Part shown: positions 1-5,463 of the stretch, piece after piece
Layout: every line of letters starts with the position of its first letter
Position numbering within the stretch: the stretch's first letter is position 1
Source: an uncultured Fretibacterium sp.
Lineage (GTDB): Bacteria > Synergistota > Synergistia > Synergistales > Aminobacteriaceae
Direction: 5' to 3'
Length of the DNA stretch: 6,406 nucleotides
Assembly (NCBI GenBank): GCA_937899395.1
Contig: CALBPU010000077.1
Coordinates: 1 to 6,406, forward strand
Program-made: the position numbers and the translations under genes
The notes under the pieces: generated by a model
What the model saw: the letters and a program-made list of their open reading frames with translations, nothing else
What the model was told of the DNA's origin: nothing
The model's database searches: none

Positions 1-54
1 AATCTCGGAAACATCTTCCTTATTCCCCACTGCCTCATAAGTATTACTAGCCAT
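1..54 (-). CDS. Major capsid protein, N-terminal 18 codons (partial, DUF5309/SU10-like)
   Basis: The reading frame starts with ATG at 54-52 and stays open to the window edge, giving MASNTYEAVGNKEDVSEI. This start (short Met-Ala, an aromatic, then G-x-x-E-D-x-S-x-I) is the pattern I know from phage major capsid proteins of the DUF5309/SU10 type, where the next residues are usually a 'YNISPTxTPF' segment that lies outside this window. A strong ribosome site, AGGAGA at 70-65, lies 10 nt before the ATG. Position fits: it follows portal, scaffold and a small head-region gene, the usual place of the capsid gene. With only 18 codons the family call is tentative, but the identity as a real gene start is well supported. 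Confidence 0.72.
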   Translation of the reverse strand, partial: MASNTYEAVGNKEDVSEI

Positions 55-96
55 ATATTTTTAATCTCCTTTATTATTATTGCAGAAAAACCCCAA

Positions 97-372
97 TTAC
101 AGGGCAATTCCGCTTACTGATACTAATGACGCTTTACCGTCTGGGGCTTCGTTAATTACCATTTTTACAAGACGCTTTTCACTGTTGGGAATGACTATAC
201 GTTGAACACAGATGATACAGTAATTTGTCCCATTAACAATTTGTTTTCCCACATATAAAACGGGCATATATTCAGCTCCTACAAGTTCTCCCGTAACTGC
301 GGTAAATGCACTTGCTGCCTTTTGAGGTAAATTTATACCTTTTATTTCATCAATATTCCATCCGCCTAACAT
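97..372 (-). CDS. Cystatin/stefin-like small protein in the head gene cluster
   Basis: This 91-residue protein is read from ATG 372-370, with AGGAG at 387-383 ten nt upstream. It has the layout of a stefin or cystatin, the inhibitors of papain-type cysteine proteases: Gly3-Gly4-Trp5 at the extreme N-terminus, a likely helix at about 14-31, a V-G-A-E-Y-M-P stretch (31-37), then Q44-I-V-N-G48 followed by T-N-Y, matching the QxVxG first inhibitory hairpin of cystatins, and a later strand-turn-strand around E75-A-P-D-G79 where cystatins have their second contact loop. There is no signal peptide or membrane segment, so it should be cytosolic or virion-bound. It lies between scaffold and capsid genes. 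From memory, similar short GGW...QVVAGTNY proteins occur unnamed in gut phages and bacteria; I cannot verify this. It could be a protease inhibitor, or a head decoration protein that only shares the fold. The gene is certain; the function is not. Confidence 0.85.
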   Translation of the reverse strand: MLGGWNIDEIKGINLPQKAASAFTAVTGELVGAEYMPVLYVGKQIVNGTNYCIICVQRIVIPNSEKRLVKMVINEAPDGKASLVSVSGIAL

Positions 373-398
373 ATAAAAACAACTCCTTAATTAAAATT

Positions 399-1436
399 TT
401 ATACAATGCCCATATCCATTAATGCTTGGGCTTGTTGATCATTGTCAAGTTCTCCGAACTGCTTAACATTGTAAGTTTTTTTCCCTTGATAACCGCCCTG
501 AGTGCCTTCTAACACTGGAGGCTTTGCAGGTCTTTGACGTGGTTGAGACCGAATTGCTTGTTGTTGTTGTAATGCTTTACTGTTTTGATAAACCATATAC
601 CACCGAGCAACTTCTTTAGCGATTTCCTTATAATTCCCTGTTTCTTTAGCATGTCTCTGTAATGATGCGTTAAGCTGTTCAGGACTCACACCTTCTCTTT
701 GTGCTTGTTCCTTGAACCATTGTTGATACTCCTTAAAATCAGGTCTTGCCTCTATTTCCGCATTAACCTGTCTTAATATCTCGTATTCCTCACTCTGTCG
801 TTTATATTCGGCAACTTGTTTATCACGTTTTTGCAATAATTCACGTCTAGCCATTTCAAGTGCTGCGGCATGCCGACTTTCATAAGCAGGTTCAAGATCT
901 TCAGGGTTTGTAAGCCCTAATTTTTGACATGCAAGTTTTTCAGCTTCACTCGATAACTCATCAATCGAGTACTCTCTTACTTCTTGGATATACGGAGGCT
1001 TTTCAGGATTTTTTGCAATCTGATACTGAATTTGTTGCTGACGTTGAGAGGCTATTAGTTGCTCACGTACAGCATTCGCATAGGGTTTTACAGCTTCAGG
1101 TAATCTGTCAATCTCCCATTGCGTAAACGGTGTATTACGATATTCTTCATCCGTATAAAGAGCTTGGGACGGCTCTTGTGTTTGACTCGTCTCTTGTTCC
1201 TCAACTCTTTCAGGCTCTTCTTGCCTCTCAATTTCATCAGGCTCATCGTTTATATCACCGAAAAAATCATCTCGGAATTTAACTTCTCCGTCTTGAATAG
1301 CAATCTCAGGTTCTTCAAAATTTTGATTATCCTGCGTATTAAGTTCCTGATTATCCTGTTGAAGCTCATCATAAGTTACTCCTTCTGCTTCGTCATATCC
1401 TGCAACTGATGAATTAGTCTGAATCTGCTCTTCCAT
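399..1436 (-). CDS. Scaffold-like head assembly protein
   Basis: A 345-residue, very hydrophilic protein. Residues 1-90 are acidic and rich in Gln, Glu, Asp and Asn (probably disordered). A conserved-looking segment, F-T-Q-W-E-I-D-R-L at 104-112, follows, then a long helical, coiled-coil-prone middle (about 115-295) full of Glu, Gln, Lys and Arg, and a basic, proline-containing tail (about 297-320) before the end. Acidic N-terminus, helical rod and basic C-terminus are typical of phage scaffolding proteins, which fill the procapsid, bind coat protein through the basic end and leave before or during packaging. The place between portal and capsid genes supports this. There is no visible protease motif, so I do not call it a fused protease-scaffold. 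The ATG at 1436 overlaps the preceding small gene by 23 nt; AGAGGA lies about 11 nt before it, inside that gene, which suggests coupled translation. The call rests on composition and position, not on a named family. Confidence 0.8.
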   Translation of the reverse strand: MEEQIQTNSSVAGYDEAEGVTYDELQQDNQELNTQDNQNFEEPEIAIQDGEVKFRDDFFGDINDEPDEIERQEEPERVEEQETSQTQEPSQALYTDEEYRNTPFTQWEIDRLPEAVKPYANAVREQLIASQRQQQIQYQIAKNPEKPPYIQEVREYSIDELSSEAEKLACQKLGLTNPEDLEPAYESRHAAALEMARRELLQKRDKQVAEYKRQSEEYEILRQVNAEIEARPDFKEYQQWFKEQAQREGVSPEQLNASLQRHAKETGNYKEIAKEVARWYMVYQNSKALQQQQAIRSQPRQRPAKPPVLEGTQGGYQGKKTYNVKQFGELDNDQQAQALMDMGIV

Positions 1437-1632
1437 TTTCGCTTAATTCCTCTCTTGCTCTAACTTTGATTTTGTCAATATATTCGTCGATTTTCCTGAT
1501 GTAAAATGCTTTATTGCTGTCAACACTGCCGCCAACGCTTATATATTGTGTGTAATCCGAAAAAACTTCAGCGATTATCTTTTCAAGTCGTACGTCAAGC
1601 TCAAAGCCTTTTTTCTTGTCATTAATAGCCAT
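1414..1632 (-). CDS. Small hypothetical head-operon protein (72 aa)
   Basis: I do not recognise this protein. I chose ATG 1632 because AGGAG at 1647-1643 is then 10 nt away; an in-frame GTG at 1638, two codons earlier, would leave only 4 nt. It overlaps the preceding small gene by 11 nt and the scaffold gene by 23 nt, so it is part of the coupled operon between portal and scaffold. The product is charged and helical: K-K-K near the start, L-E-K-I-I-A-E-V-F, a glycine-containing turn (V-G-G-S-V), then Y-I-D-K-I-K. It ends in R-E-E-L-S-E-N-G plus a short acidic tail. The ELSENG ending is shared with the protein encoded just before it, so the two may be tandem paralogues. No signal peptide, membrane helix or metal site is visible. 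A minor head or head-completion role is possible from context only. Confidence 0.7.
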   Translation of the reverse strand: MAINDKKKGFELDVRLEKIIAEVFSDYTQYISVGGSVDSNKAFYIRKIDEYIDKIKVRAREELSENGRADSD

Positions 1633-1888
1633 TCTCACTCAGCTCCTTTTCTGCAATTTCTCCTTCATCTATGTATCTTTCAGCATTCAATTCAAATATT
1701 CTTAAAATTTGCAAATACTTTCGGTTATTTAAGACTTGTTCAGACGTTAAAGTATCGTTTCTTTCGAGATTTCTGTAAATATCAGCCCTCTGAACAAGTA
1801 AAAAATCTCCTAAAAATTCCTTTGCAATTTTCGCTTTACACCCGTATTCAGCCTGGTGTTGTAACTCCTGCTGCTCTTGTTCCGTCAT
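1622..1888 (-). CDS. Small hypothetical protein following portal (88 aa)
   Basis: I do not recognise this protein. It starts at ATG 1888, within the last 41 nt of the portal gene, with AGGAG at about 1905-1901 some 12 nt upstream. It is a hydrophilic, mostly helical protein: a Gln/Glu-rich N-terminus (T-E-Q-E-Q-Q-E-L), A-K-I-A-K-E-F-L-G-D-F-L, a central polar part (L-E-R-N-D-T-L-T) and a helix ending in Y-I-D-E-G-E-I-A-E-K-E-L-S-E-N-G-Y. Its tail carries the ribosome site and start codon of the next gene. One cysteine (Cys17) is present, with no metal-site pattern. Position between portal and scaffold suggests a minor structural or assembly role, but nothing in the sequence proves it. The overlapping plus-strand frame is a cysteine-rich shadow caused by the CAG/CAA codons and is not a gene. 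Confidence 0.75.
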   Translation of the reverse strand: MTEQEQQELQHQAEYGCKAKIAKEFLGDFLLVQRADIYRNLERNDTLTSEQVLNNRKYLQILRIFELNAERYIDEGEIAEKELSENGY

Positions 1889-3773
1889 TTGTGTCTTTTG
1901 CTCCTGCTTCTAAAATTTGTTGTTGTTGCTGTGCTTGTTGCAATGCCATTTGTTGCTGTAACTGCATAAAAAACTGTTGTTTAACAATTTCAGGATTAAG
2001 CACATAACTTTGTGGGTCTCTTATTCCGCTTTCCATAAGTAATTTCTGTGCCGCTTTTGCCCATTCTCCCGGAGTAATCGCTCCTATCTGCATTCCAAAT
2101 GGTGCAATAGCACTCAAATAGAATTGTAGATTTTGGATATTCTGTTTACGTTTTCCAACGCCTGCTTCGGTGTTGACATCAATATCAAACTTGCCGCTTA
2201 AGTCATCAGGTGTAACCTGTAACATCTGATTTGACAGCCTTATAACTTGCGGTTGGTCTATATACCTTTGATTGAGTTCAACTAAGAAGCGCATTAACTC
2301 TCCTACGCCCGTTTCAGCAAACACACGGACGATATAATCGATTCGTTGTTCGCTTGCCTGCTGTAATAGCGAAATCCCCGTGGCTGTCTTGTTAAGACTA
2401 GAACTGTCAGTCCCCTGATTGTAACGGGTTCTTCCAGTCCATTGCTCTAACACACCCTCTAAGTGCTCAAATAAATTCATTGTCCACGGTGCAATGGTAT
2501 TAGTGGGAAATGGAAAAACACTTGTACGTGGGTCTAATGCTTTTGTTTTAATAAATTGCCTGTTTTGCTGAATGTCTTTTAAGTCAATGCCGTTTGGATT
2601 GATAAACCACCTTAAATTATTAAGATTAACCGTGTTAATCAACAACTGCCTCATCAAAGCCGTTTTTATGCTTTGCACTTCTCCGACAATTTCTGCAAAA
2701 GACAATTCACCCATAACCTTAAACGGATCTCGAACAGGCGATAGCGTAAAAATCGGTACACGCCCATATTTATTTTCTTCAATTCTTAAAATCTCATCTC
2801 CAACGACTGTGATAATCGCGTCCTCTAACAGTCCGTCGCCATTAATGTCTACTTTGACGTAACACTCGTAAAGCTCAAACAAACTTCTTGCGCTGTCTTC
2901 ATCGTTAGGGCGTTGGTCTAACTCATCATTTAATTCAGTTTCAAAGGCGTTATATAAAATTCCTCCATTGCCTGAGTTTGATATTGCCTTTTCCACAGCC
3001 ATCACATCGTAAATTCCTGCTTGCGCTTGCCGTCTCAAATGGTCAGCACTCACTGATTGACGGTGTGCAACAAAATTTGCCTCTTGAATATCCTTAGCTT
3101 CAGGCGACCACCTTAAATCCGTTACTCGTACAGGCTCAATAACTGGTCTGTTTTCCTGTAATCTTCCAATTCGATAACGTACTGGAACACCTCCGAACAT
3201 ATCAGGCTGTCCTATCTCAGTGATTTCACACCAATCATCGGCTTGTAACATCATCAGCCTTGTTTGGTCAGCATACTCAAATTGCTCTTCGCCCCAATCC
3301 TCAATGCGCTTCCACCAAACTTTTATCGCACCTAGATTGTATTGGAAAGCGTCTGTGAACCAATCCCATAAAAGCAAAAAGCCTTTGTTCTGGGTCATAA
3401 TCTGGAAGTTAATTAAACCTTTGAGCAATTCCGCCCTTTGAACGTCTTCCTCGCCGCGACCCACAATAACAACTGCTTCGTCATCACCACCGAAAAAACT
3501 GTTCATGATCATGGGTATCGCCCACTGAACAACGCTCCAGAAGTCATAACTAACGAAATCACTTTGTTTGCTAGTTTCTGGAAATCTTTGTTTGTAATAG
3601 GCTCTGTCAGCTTCGTAAATTTGATGTCGTGTTCGTAGTGTAGGCTCGATTTTTGAGTTGTAAAAGTTGTTCGCTCTTTGAATGTCGTTAAGTAAAATTT
3701 TTCTGATTTTTTCCTTTGTATTTACATCTGTATTTACATCTTGCCAGCTATCGGGTTCCAATCTTTTGTCCAC
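1848..3773 (-). CDS. Phage portal protein (P22-like type)
   Basis: A 641-residue protein expected to form the dodecameric ring at one head vertex through which TerL pumps DNA. Seen in order: a helical N-terminus with R-A-N-N-F-Y at 33-38; D-F-W-S-V-V-Q-W-A-I-P (77-87) leading to F-F-G-G-D-D (93-98), typical of large podovirus-type portals; an EF-hand-like loop with Asp309, Asn311, Asp313 and Gly314; the portal core stretch Y-N-Q-G-T-D (451-456) then N-K-T-A-T-G-I (461-467) with Q-A-S-E-Q-R and F-A-E-T-G; and a Gln-rich C-terminus (about 599-620). The length fits P22-like portals. The start is uncertain: GTG at 3773 directly touches its GGGGGTG ribosome-like stretch, while TTG at 3761 (637 aa) would have normal spacing of about 9 nt. 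It overlaps terL by 40 nt and the next gene by 41 nt. Portal identity is strong; the subfamily is inferred from overall look. Confidence 0.9.
   Translation of the reverse strand: MDKRLEPDSWQDVNTDVNTKEKIRKILLNDIQRANNFYNSKIEPTLRTRHQIYEADRAYYKQRFPETSKQSDFVSYDFWSVVQWAIPMIMNSFFGGDDEAVVIVGRGEEDVQRAELLKGLINFQIMTQNKGFLLLWDWFTDAFQYNLGAIKVWWKRIEDWGEEQFEYADQTRLMMLQADDWCEITEIGQPDMFGGVPVRYRIGRLQENRPVIEPVRVTDLRWSPEAKDIQEANFVAHRQSVSADHLRRQAQAGIYDVMAVEKAISNSGNGGILYNAFETELNDELDQRPNDEDSARSLFELYECYVKVDINGDGLLEDAIITVVGDEILRIEENKYGRVPIFTLSPVRDPFKVMGELSFAEIVGEVQSIKTALMRQLLINTVNLNNLRWFINPNGIDLKDIQQNRQFIKTKALDPRTSVFPFPTNTIAPWTMNLFEHLEGVLEQWTGRTRYNQGTDSSSLNKTATGISLLQQASEQRIDYIVRVFAETGVGELMRFLVELNQRYIDQPQVIRLSNQMLQVTPDDLSGKFDIDVNTEAGVGKRKQNIQNLQFYLSAIAPFGMQIGAITPGEWAKAAQKLLMESGIRDPQSYVLNPEIVKQQFFMQLQQQMALQQAQQQQQILEAGAKDTNDGTRAAGVTTPG
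3717..3740 (-). repeat. Perfect 12-bp tandem duplication at the terL/portal overlap
   Basis: The minus strand carries GATGTAAATACA twice in a row. In the portal frame it encodes Asp-Val-Asn-Thr twice (residues 12-19). In the terL frame the first copy supplies the last Met codon and the TAA stop, so the duplication adds four portal residues without altering TerL. This is the expected result of replication slippage. Confidence 0.9.
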
Positions 3774-4978
3774 CCCCTTTTTTGTACTTGTATCGGGAAT
3801 GCAAACGTTAAAGCTAAAGCGTCCGCAATGTCAGGGCTTCTTAATCCTCGTTCCTTTAGTTTTTCCTTAGGTTCGAGCACAAAGCGCCCTCTTGCGTCAA
3901 AACTATACGTAGGACTTGAAAGTTCGGTTTTAAGGTCTGAATTGTTGGGGATTGTTCCGCCGCTTTCAAGCCAATCTCTGACTTTATCCCACATTTCACT
4001 ACGTTTATTAACATAACGATTCGGTTCAATCGCTTTAGCCCCAAAATTTATCTCCATGACCGAATAACCGAGCTGTCTCAATCGGTCAATGACGCCCTCG
4101 CCTCGTCCTGCGTCAACAAACACTGCATCGGGCTGAAAGTCATCAATTTCTCTGGCTACCATGCCAGCAAAAGTCATGTTGTCAGTTTTTTCAATGATTT
4201 TTACATCTTTACACCACAAACCTTGACGCTTGCAAATAACGCTTCTGTCATCTCCGAAACGTGCAACATCAACCCCCATAATTTTTTGAGCACCTCTGAA
4301 ATTTTCAGGATTCAGTTGTTGTTTAACGGCTTTGCTGACTAAATCAATAGTGATAAGGATATTGTCAACAGACGCAGAAAAATCGCACAAAAATTCCTGC
4401 CTGTATTGATTTTCGCTCATGACGGCACGAGCCGCTTCAAGTTCTTCTTCAGAGATAATACCTGTTTCATCAGCTCTGTATATTTTTGAAATCCAATCTT
4501 TTTGCCCTGATAGTCCAAAGGAATATAACTCATGAAACAAATTCACTCCCTTAGGAGTTCCGATAAAGCAAGCCCAACCGTTACGATCCGATAAAGCCGG
4601 CCTGATAATTTCTCCCCACACTTCAGGCTTCATATCTGCCACTTCGTCAAGCACAACGCCGTCAAAATATAAACCTCTCATTGCGTCAGGATTATCAGCC
4701 CCGAAAAGCCGTATACGAGACCCATTCATCAAAAAATCTATTGACAATTCACTCTCATTTACTTTTCTGAAATTTCCGAACGGAGCTGTAAAACGCTTGA
4801 GATCGGAACGGAGCAACATAACCGTAACGCCCGTCTCCTGATTTATCCGTAACAGCCTTTTTGATGAGTTGGTTAATAGTGCAAACAGTTTTTCCGAGCC
4901 TTCTGTGAGCAACGATAACAGTAAACCTGTTTTTGTCGATAACTTGGTGAATATCATTTTGTACAGGTCTGGGTTCAT
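3734..4978 (-). CDS. terL: Terminase large subunit, main (C-terminal) fragment of a frameshifted gene
   Basis: This open frame holds most of the DNA-packaging motor. Counting from the ATG at 4978, homology begins only at about residue 59 (D-L-K-R-F). Residues 1-58 are an out-of-frame reading of the real TerL N-terminus, which lies in the frame starting at 5006. Visible motifs are V-V-L-D-E at 108-112 (Walker B), I-G-T-P-K-G at 139-144 (coupling motif), and a nuclease domain with acidic residues Asp237 (G-V-D-V-A-R-F-G), Asp289 (F-V-D-A-G) and Asp383 or Asp386 (S-P-D-I-A-D-A). The Walker A loop is missing from this frame. A separate restart is conceivable at ATG 4819, with AGGAGA at 4839-4834 fourteen nt upstream, but its product would be a nuclease domain with half an ATPase. 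TerL normally cuts concatemers and drives packaging at the portal. Identity is certain; function as read here is doubtful. Confidence 0.9.
   Translation of the reverse strand: MNPDLYKMIFTKLSTKTGLLLSLLTEGSEKLFALLTNSSKRLLRINQETGVTVMLLRSDLKRFTAPFGNFRKVNESELSIDFLMNGSRIRLFGADNPDAMRGLYFDGVVLDEVADMKPEVWGEIIRPALSDRNGWACFIGTPKGVNLFHELYSFGLSGQKDWISKIYRADETGIISEEELEAARAVMSENQYRQEFLCDFSASVDNILITIDLVSKAVKQQLNPENFRGAQKIMGVDVARFGDDRSVICKRQGLWCKDVKIIEKTDNMTFAGMVAREIDDFQPDAVFVDAGRGEGVIDRLRQLGYSVMEINFGAKAIEPNRYVNKRSEMWDKVRDWLESGGTIPNNSDLKTELSSPTYSFDARGRFVLEPKEKLKERGLRSPDIADALALTFAFPIQVQKRGWTKDWNPIAGKM
3771..3780 (-). promoter_or_regulatory. Ribosome site that decides the portal start
   Basis: The minus strand reads AAAGGGGGTG at 3780-3771, and the last three bases are the GTG that opens the longest portal frame. 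A ribosome site cannot overlap its own start codon, so either GTG 3773 is used with a poor site or translation starts at TTG 3761-3759, about 9 nt downstream of the G-run. The stretch lies inside the end of terL, which would allow translational coupling. Confidence 0.45.
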
Positions 4979-5006
4979 AAGAAATTTCTACTATTAATTT
5001 TTCCAT
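4755..5006 (-). CDS. terL: Terminase large subunit, N-terminal fragment with Walker A
   Basis: An 83-codon frame from ATG 5006, overlapping the end of terS by 13 nt, with GGAAG just upstream inside terS. Residues 1-71 are a normal TerL N-terminus: a Pro-x-Gln adenine-recognition-like segment at about 12-17 (E-P-R-P-V-Q), a P-loop of the TerL form A-H-R-R-L-G-K-T at 33-40, and the strand Y-G-Y-V-A-P followed by R-S-Q-A (61-71). After Ala71 the frame runs for 12 unrelated codons to a TGA. The rest of TerL continues in another frame about one base pair phase away, so this is the first part of one broken gene and not an independent small protein. Related TerLs continue after the 'Q-A' with roughly seven more residues (basic, then a W-D-Y-like end) before L-K-R-F; these are absent here. 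Confidence 0.85.
   Translation of the reverse strand: MEKLIVEISYEPRPVQNDIHQVIDKNRFTVIVAHRRLGKTVCTINQLIKKAVTDKSGDGRYGYVAPFRSQAFYSSVRKFQKSK
4794..4803 (-). other. Deletion and frameshift junction in terL
   Basis: The minus strand reads ATCTCAAGCG. In the upstream frame this belongs to R-S-Q-A; in the downstream frame it belongs to D-L-K-R. The two TerL halves therefore join within one 10-bp string that fits both sides. If the intact gene had this string twice, once at R-S-Q-A and once in a Tyr-Leu-Lys-Arg context, loss of one copy and the DNA between would remove 29 nt, which is exactly the 3n+2 needed for the observed shift. This reconstruction is inference from the two frames and remembered TerL relatives. 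Confidence 0.6.
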
Positions 5007-5356
5007 AAAACTTCCATTGTTCCAACACTTTCAGTTTTGATTTTTTCAGTGAACATACCTAAATGCTTCCCGAGCAGCTCAAGTGCTTTTAATTTGGCAA
5101 ACGCGTTCATGTCTTTAGAAATATCTTGAAAAGCCATATCTGCAATTTCATTTATGACGTCATCTTGTGAAATTTTTGTGCGTTCGGAGCGTCCTTTGAT
5201 TTTAACCTGAATAGCCTCTGAAATTCTAGTTTTTTCTAGTAATTCAAAACCTATTTTCCCGGCATTTCTTTTACTGTATCCTGCTCTGATAGCCGCAGCG
5301 GTTGCGTTTAAGTCAATAAGATATTCGTCGACAAAACGTTTTTGTTTTTCTGTCAA
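4994..5356 (-). CDS. terS: Terminase small subunit (Terminase_2 family)
   Basis: TerS recognises the phage packaging site and recruits TerL. The 120-residue frame begins T-E-K-Q-K-R-F-V-D-E-Y-L (2-13), followed by the helix-turn-helix D-L-N-A-T-A-A-A-I-R-A-G-Y-S (15-28), the hallmark of Terminase_2. The oligomerisation part ends in A-K-L-K-A-L-E-L-L-G-K-H-L-G-M-F (87-102), also characteristic. The linker between domains is on the short side for the family. The start is odd. The frame opens with TTG at 5356, while the ideal ATG at 5361-5359, 7 nt after AAAGGAGG, reads ATG GGT TGA and stops after two codons. Adding one T would give M-G-L-T-E-K-Q, the common start of this family. So either TTG is used, with a 12-nt spacer, or one base has been lost. 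The gene is the first of the late operon and overlaps terL by 13 nt. Confidence 0.92.
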   Translation of the reverse strand: MTEKQKRFVDEYLIDLNATAAAIRAGYSKRNAGKIGFELLEKTRISEAIQVKIKGRSERTKISQDDVINEIADMAFQDISKDMNAFAKLKALELLGKHLGMFTEKIKTESVGTMEVLWKN

Positions 5357-5358
5357 CC

Positions 5359-5376
5359 CATGTTATGGCCTCCTTT
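5359..5376 (-). promoter_or_regulatory. terS ribosome site with an out-of-frame ATG
   Basis: AAAGGAGG (5376-5369) is close to a perfect ribosome site. Seven nt later is ATG (5361-5359), in a frame that ends at once (ATG GGT TGA). The TerS frame opens two bases past that ATG's third base, at TTG 5356. The spacing favours the ATG as the original start and argues for a one-base loss between it and codon 3 of terS. Confidence 0.65.
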
Positions 5377-5405
5377 AGTCTAAAATACATTTTTGAGATG
5401 ATATG

Positions 5406-5414
5406 AGTATACCA
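5406..5414 (-). promoter_or_regulatory. Late promoter for the terS operon (extended -10)
   Basis: The minus strand reads TGGTATACT: a TATACT -10 box (5411-5406) preceded by the TG of an extended -10 element (5414-5413). With a 17-bp spacer the -35 region is GACTTT (5434-5429), a poor match to TTGACA, which suits a promoter that needs an activator. Transcription would begin near 5399 and give a leader of about 40 nt before terS. This is a sequence prediction only. Confidence 0.55.
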
Positions 5415-5427
5415 TAAACATACAAAA

Positions 5428-5456
5428 AAAAGTCCTTGAAAAGTCCGGAAAAAGTC
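5428..5456 (-). repeat. Three GACTTTT repeats at exact 11-bp period
   Basis: GACTTTT occurs at 5456-5450, 5445-5439 and 5434-5428 on the minus strand, each start 11 bp from the next; two of the copies are preceded by an extra G. The copy nearest terS overlaps the expected -35 box. One-turn spacing puts the copies on the same DNA face, as in activator binding sites. The natural candidate protein is the ArpU/RinA-like product encoded just upstream. Confidence 0.7.
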
Positions 5457-5463
5457 TTGAATT

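Noticed and set aside
1546..2007. A 153-codon plus-strand frame, cysteine-rich near its end
   Set aside because: The cysteines come from reading the minus-strand Gln codons of the portal tail in reverse. It lies across three well-supported genes and has no ribosome site.
3438..4016. Several plus-strand frames of 60-91 codons opposite terL and portal
   Set aside because: All are antisense shadows of genes with clear motifs. They lack ribosome sites and have low-complexity products.
4794..4819. Programmed ribosomal frameshift joining the terL halves
   Set aside because: No slippery heptamer, rare-codon stall or stop at the switch point is visible, and conserved residues between the halves are missing, so a deletion explains the data better.
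5420..5460. Terminator between the regulator and terS
   Set aside because: There is a T-run (5431-5424) on the minus strand, but no stem-loop in front of it. The neighbouring repeats are direct, not inverted.
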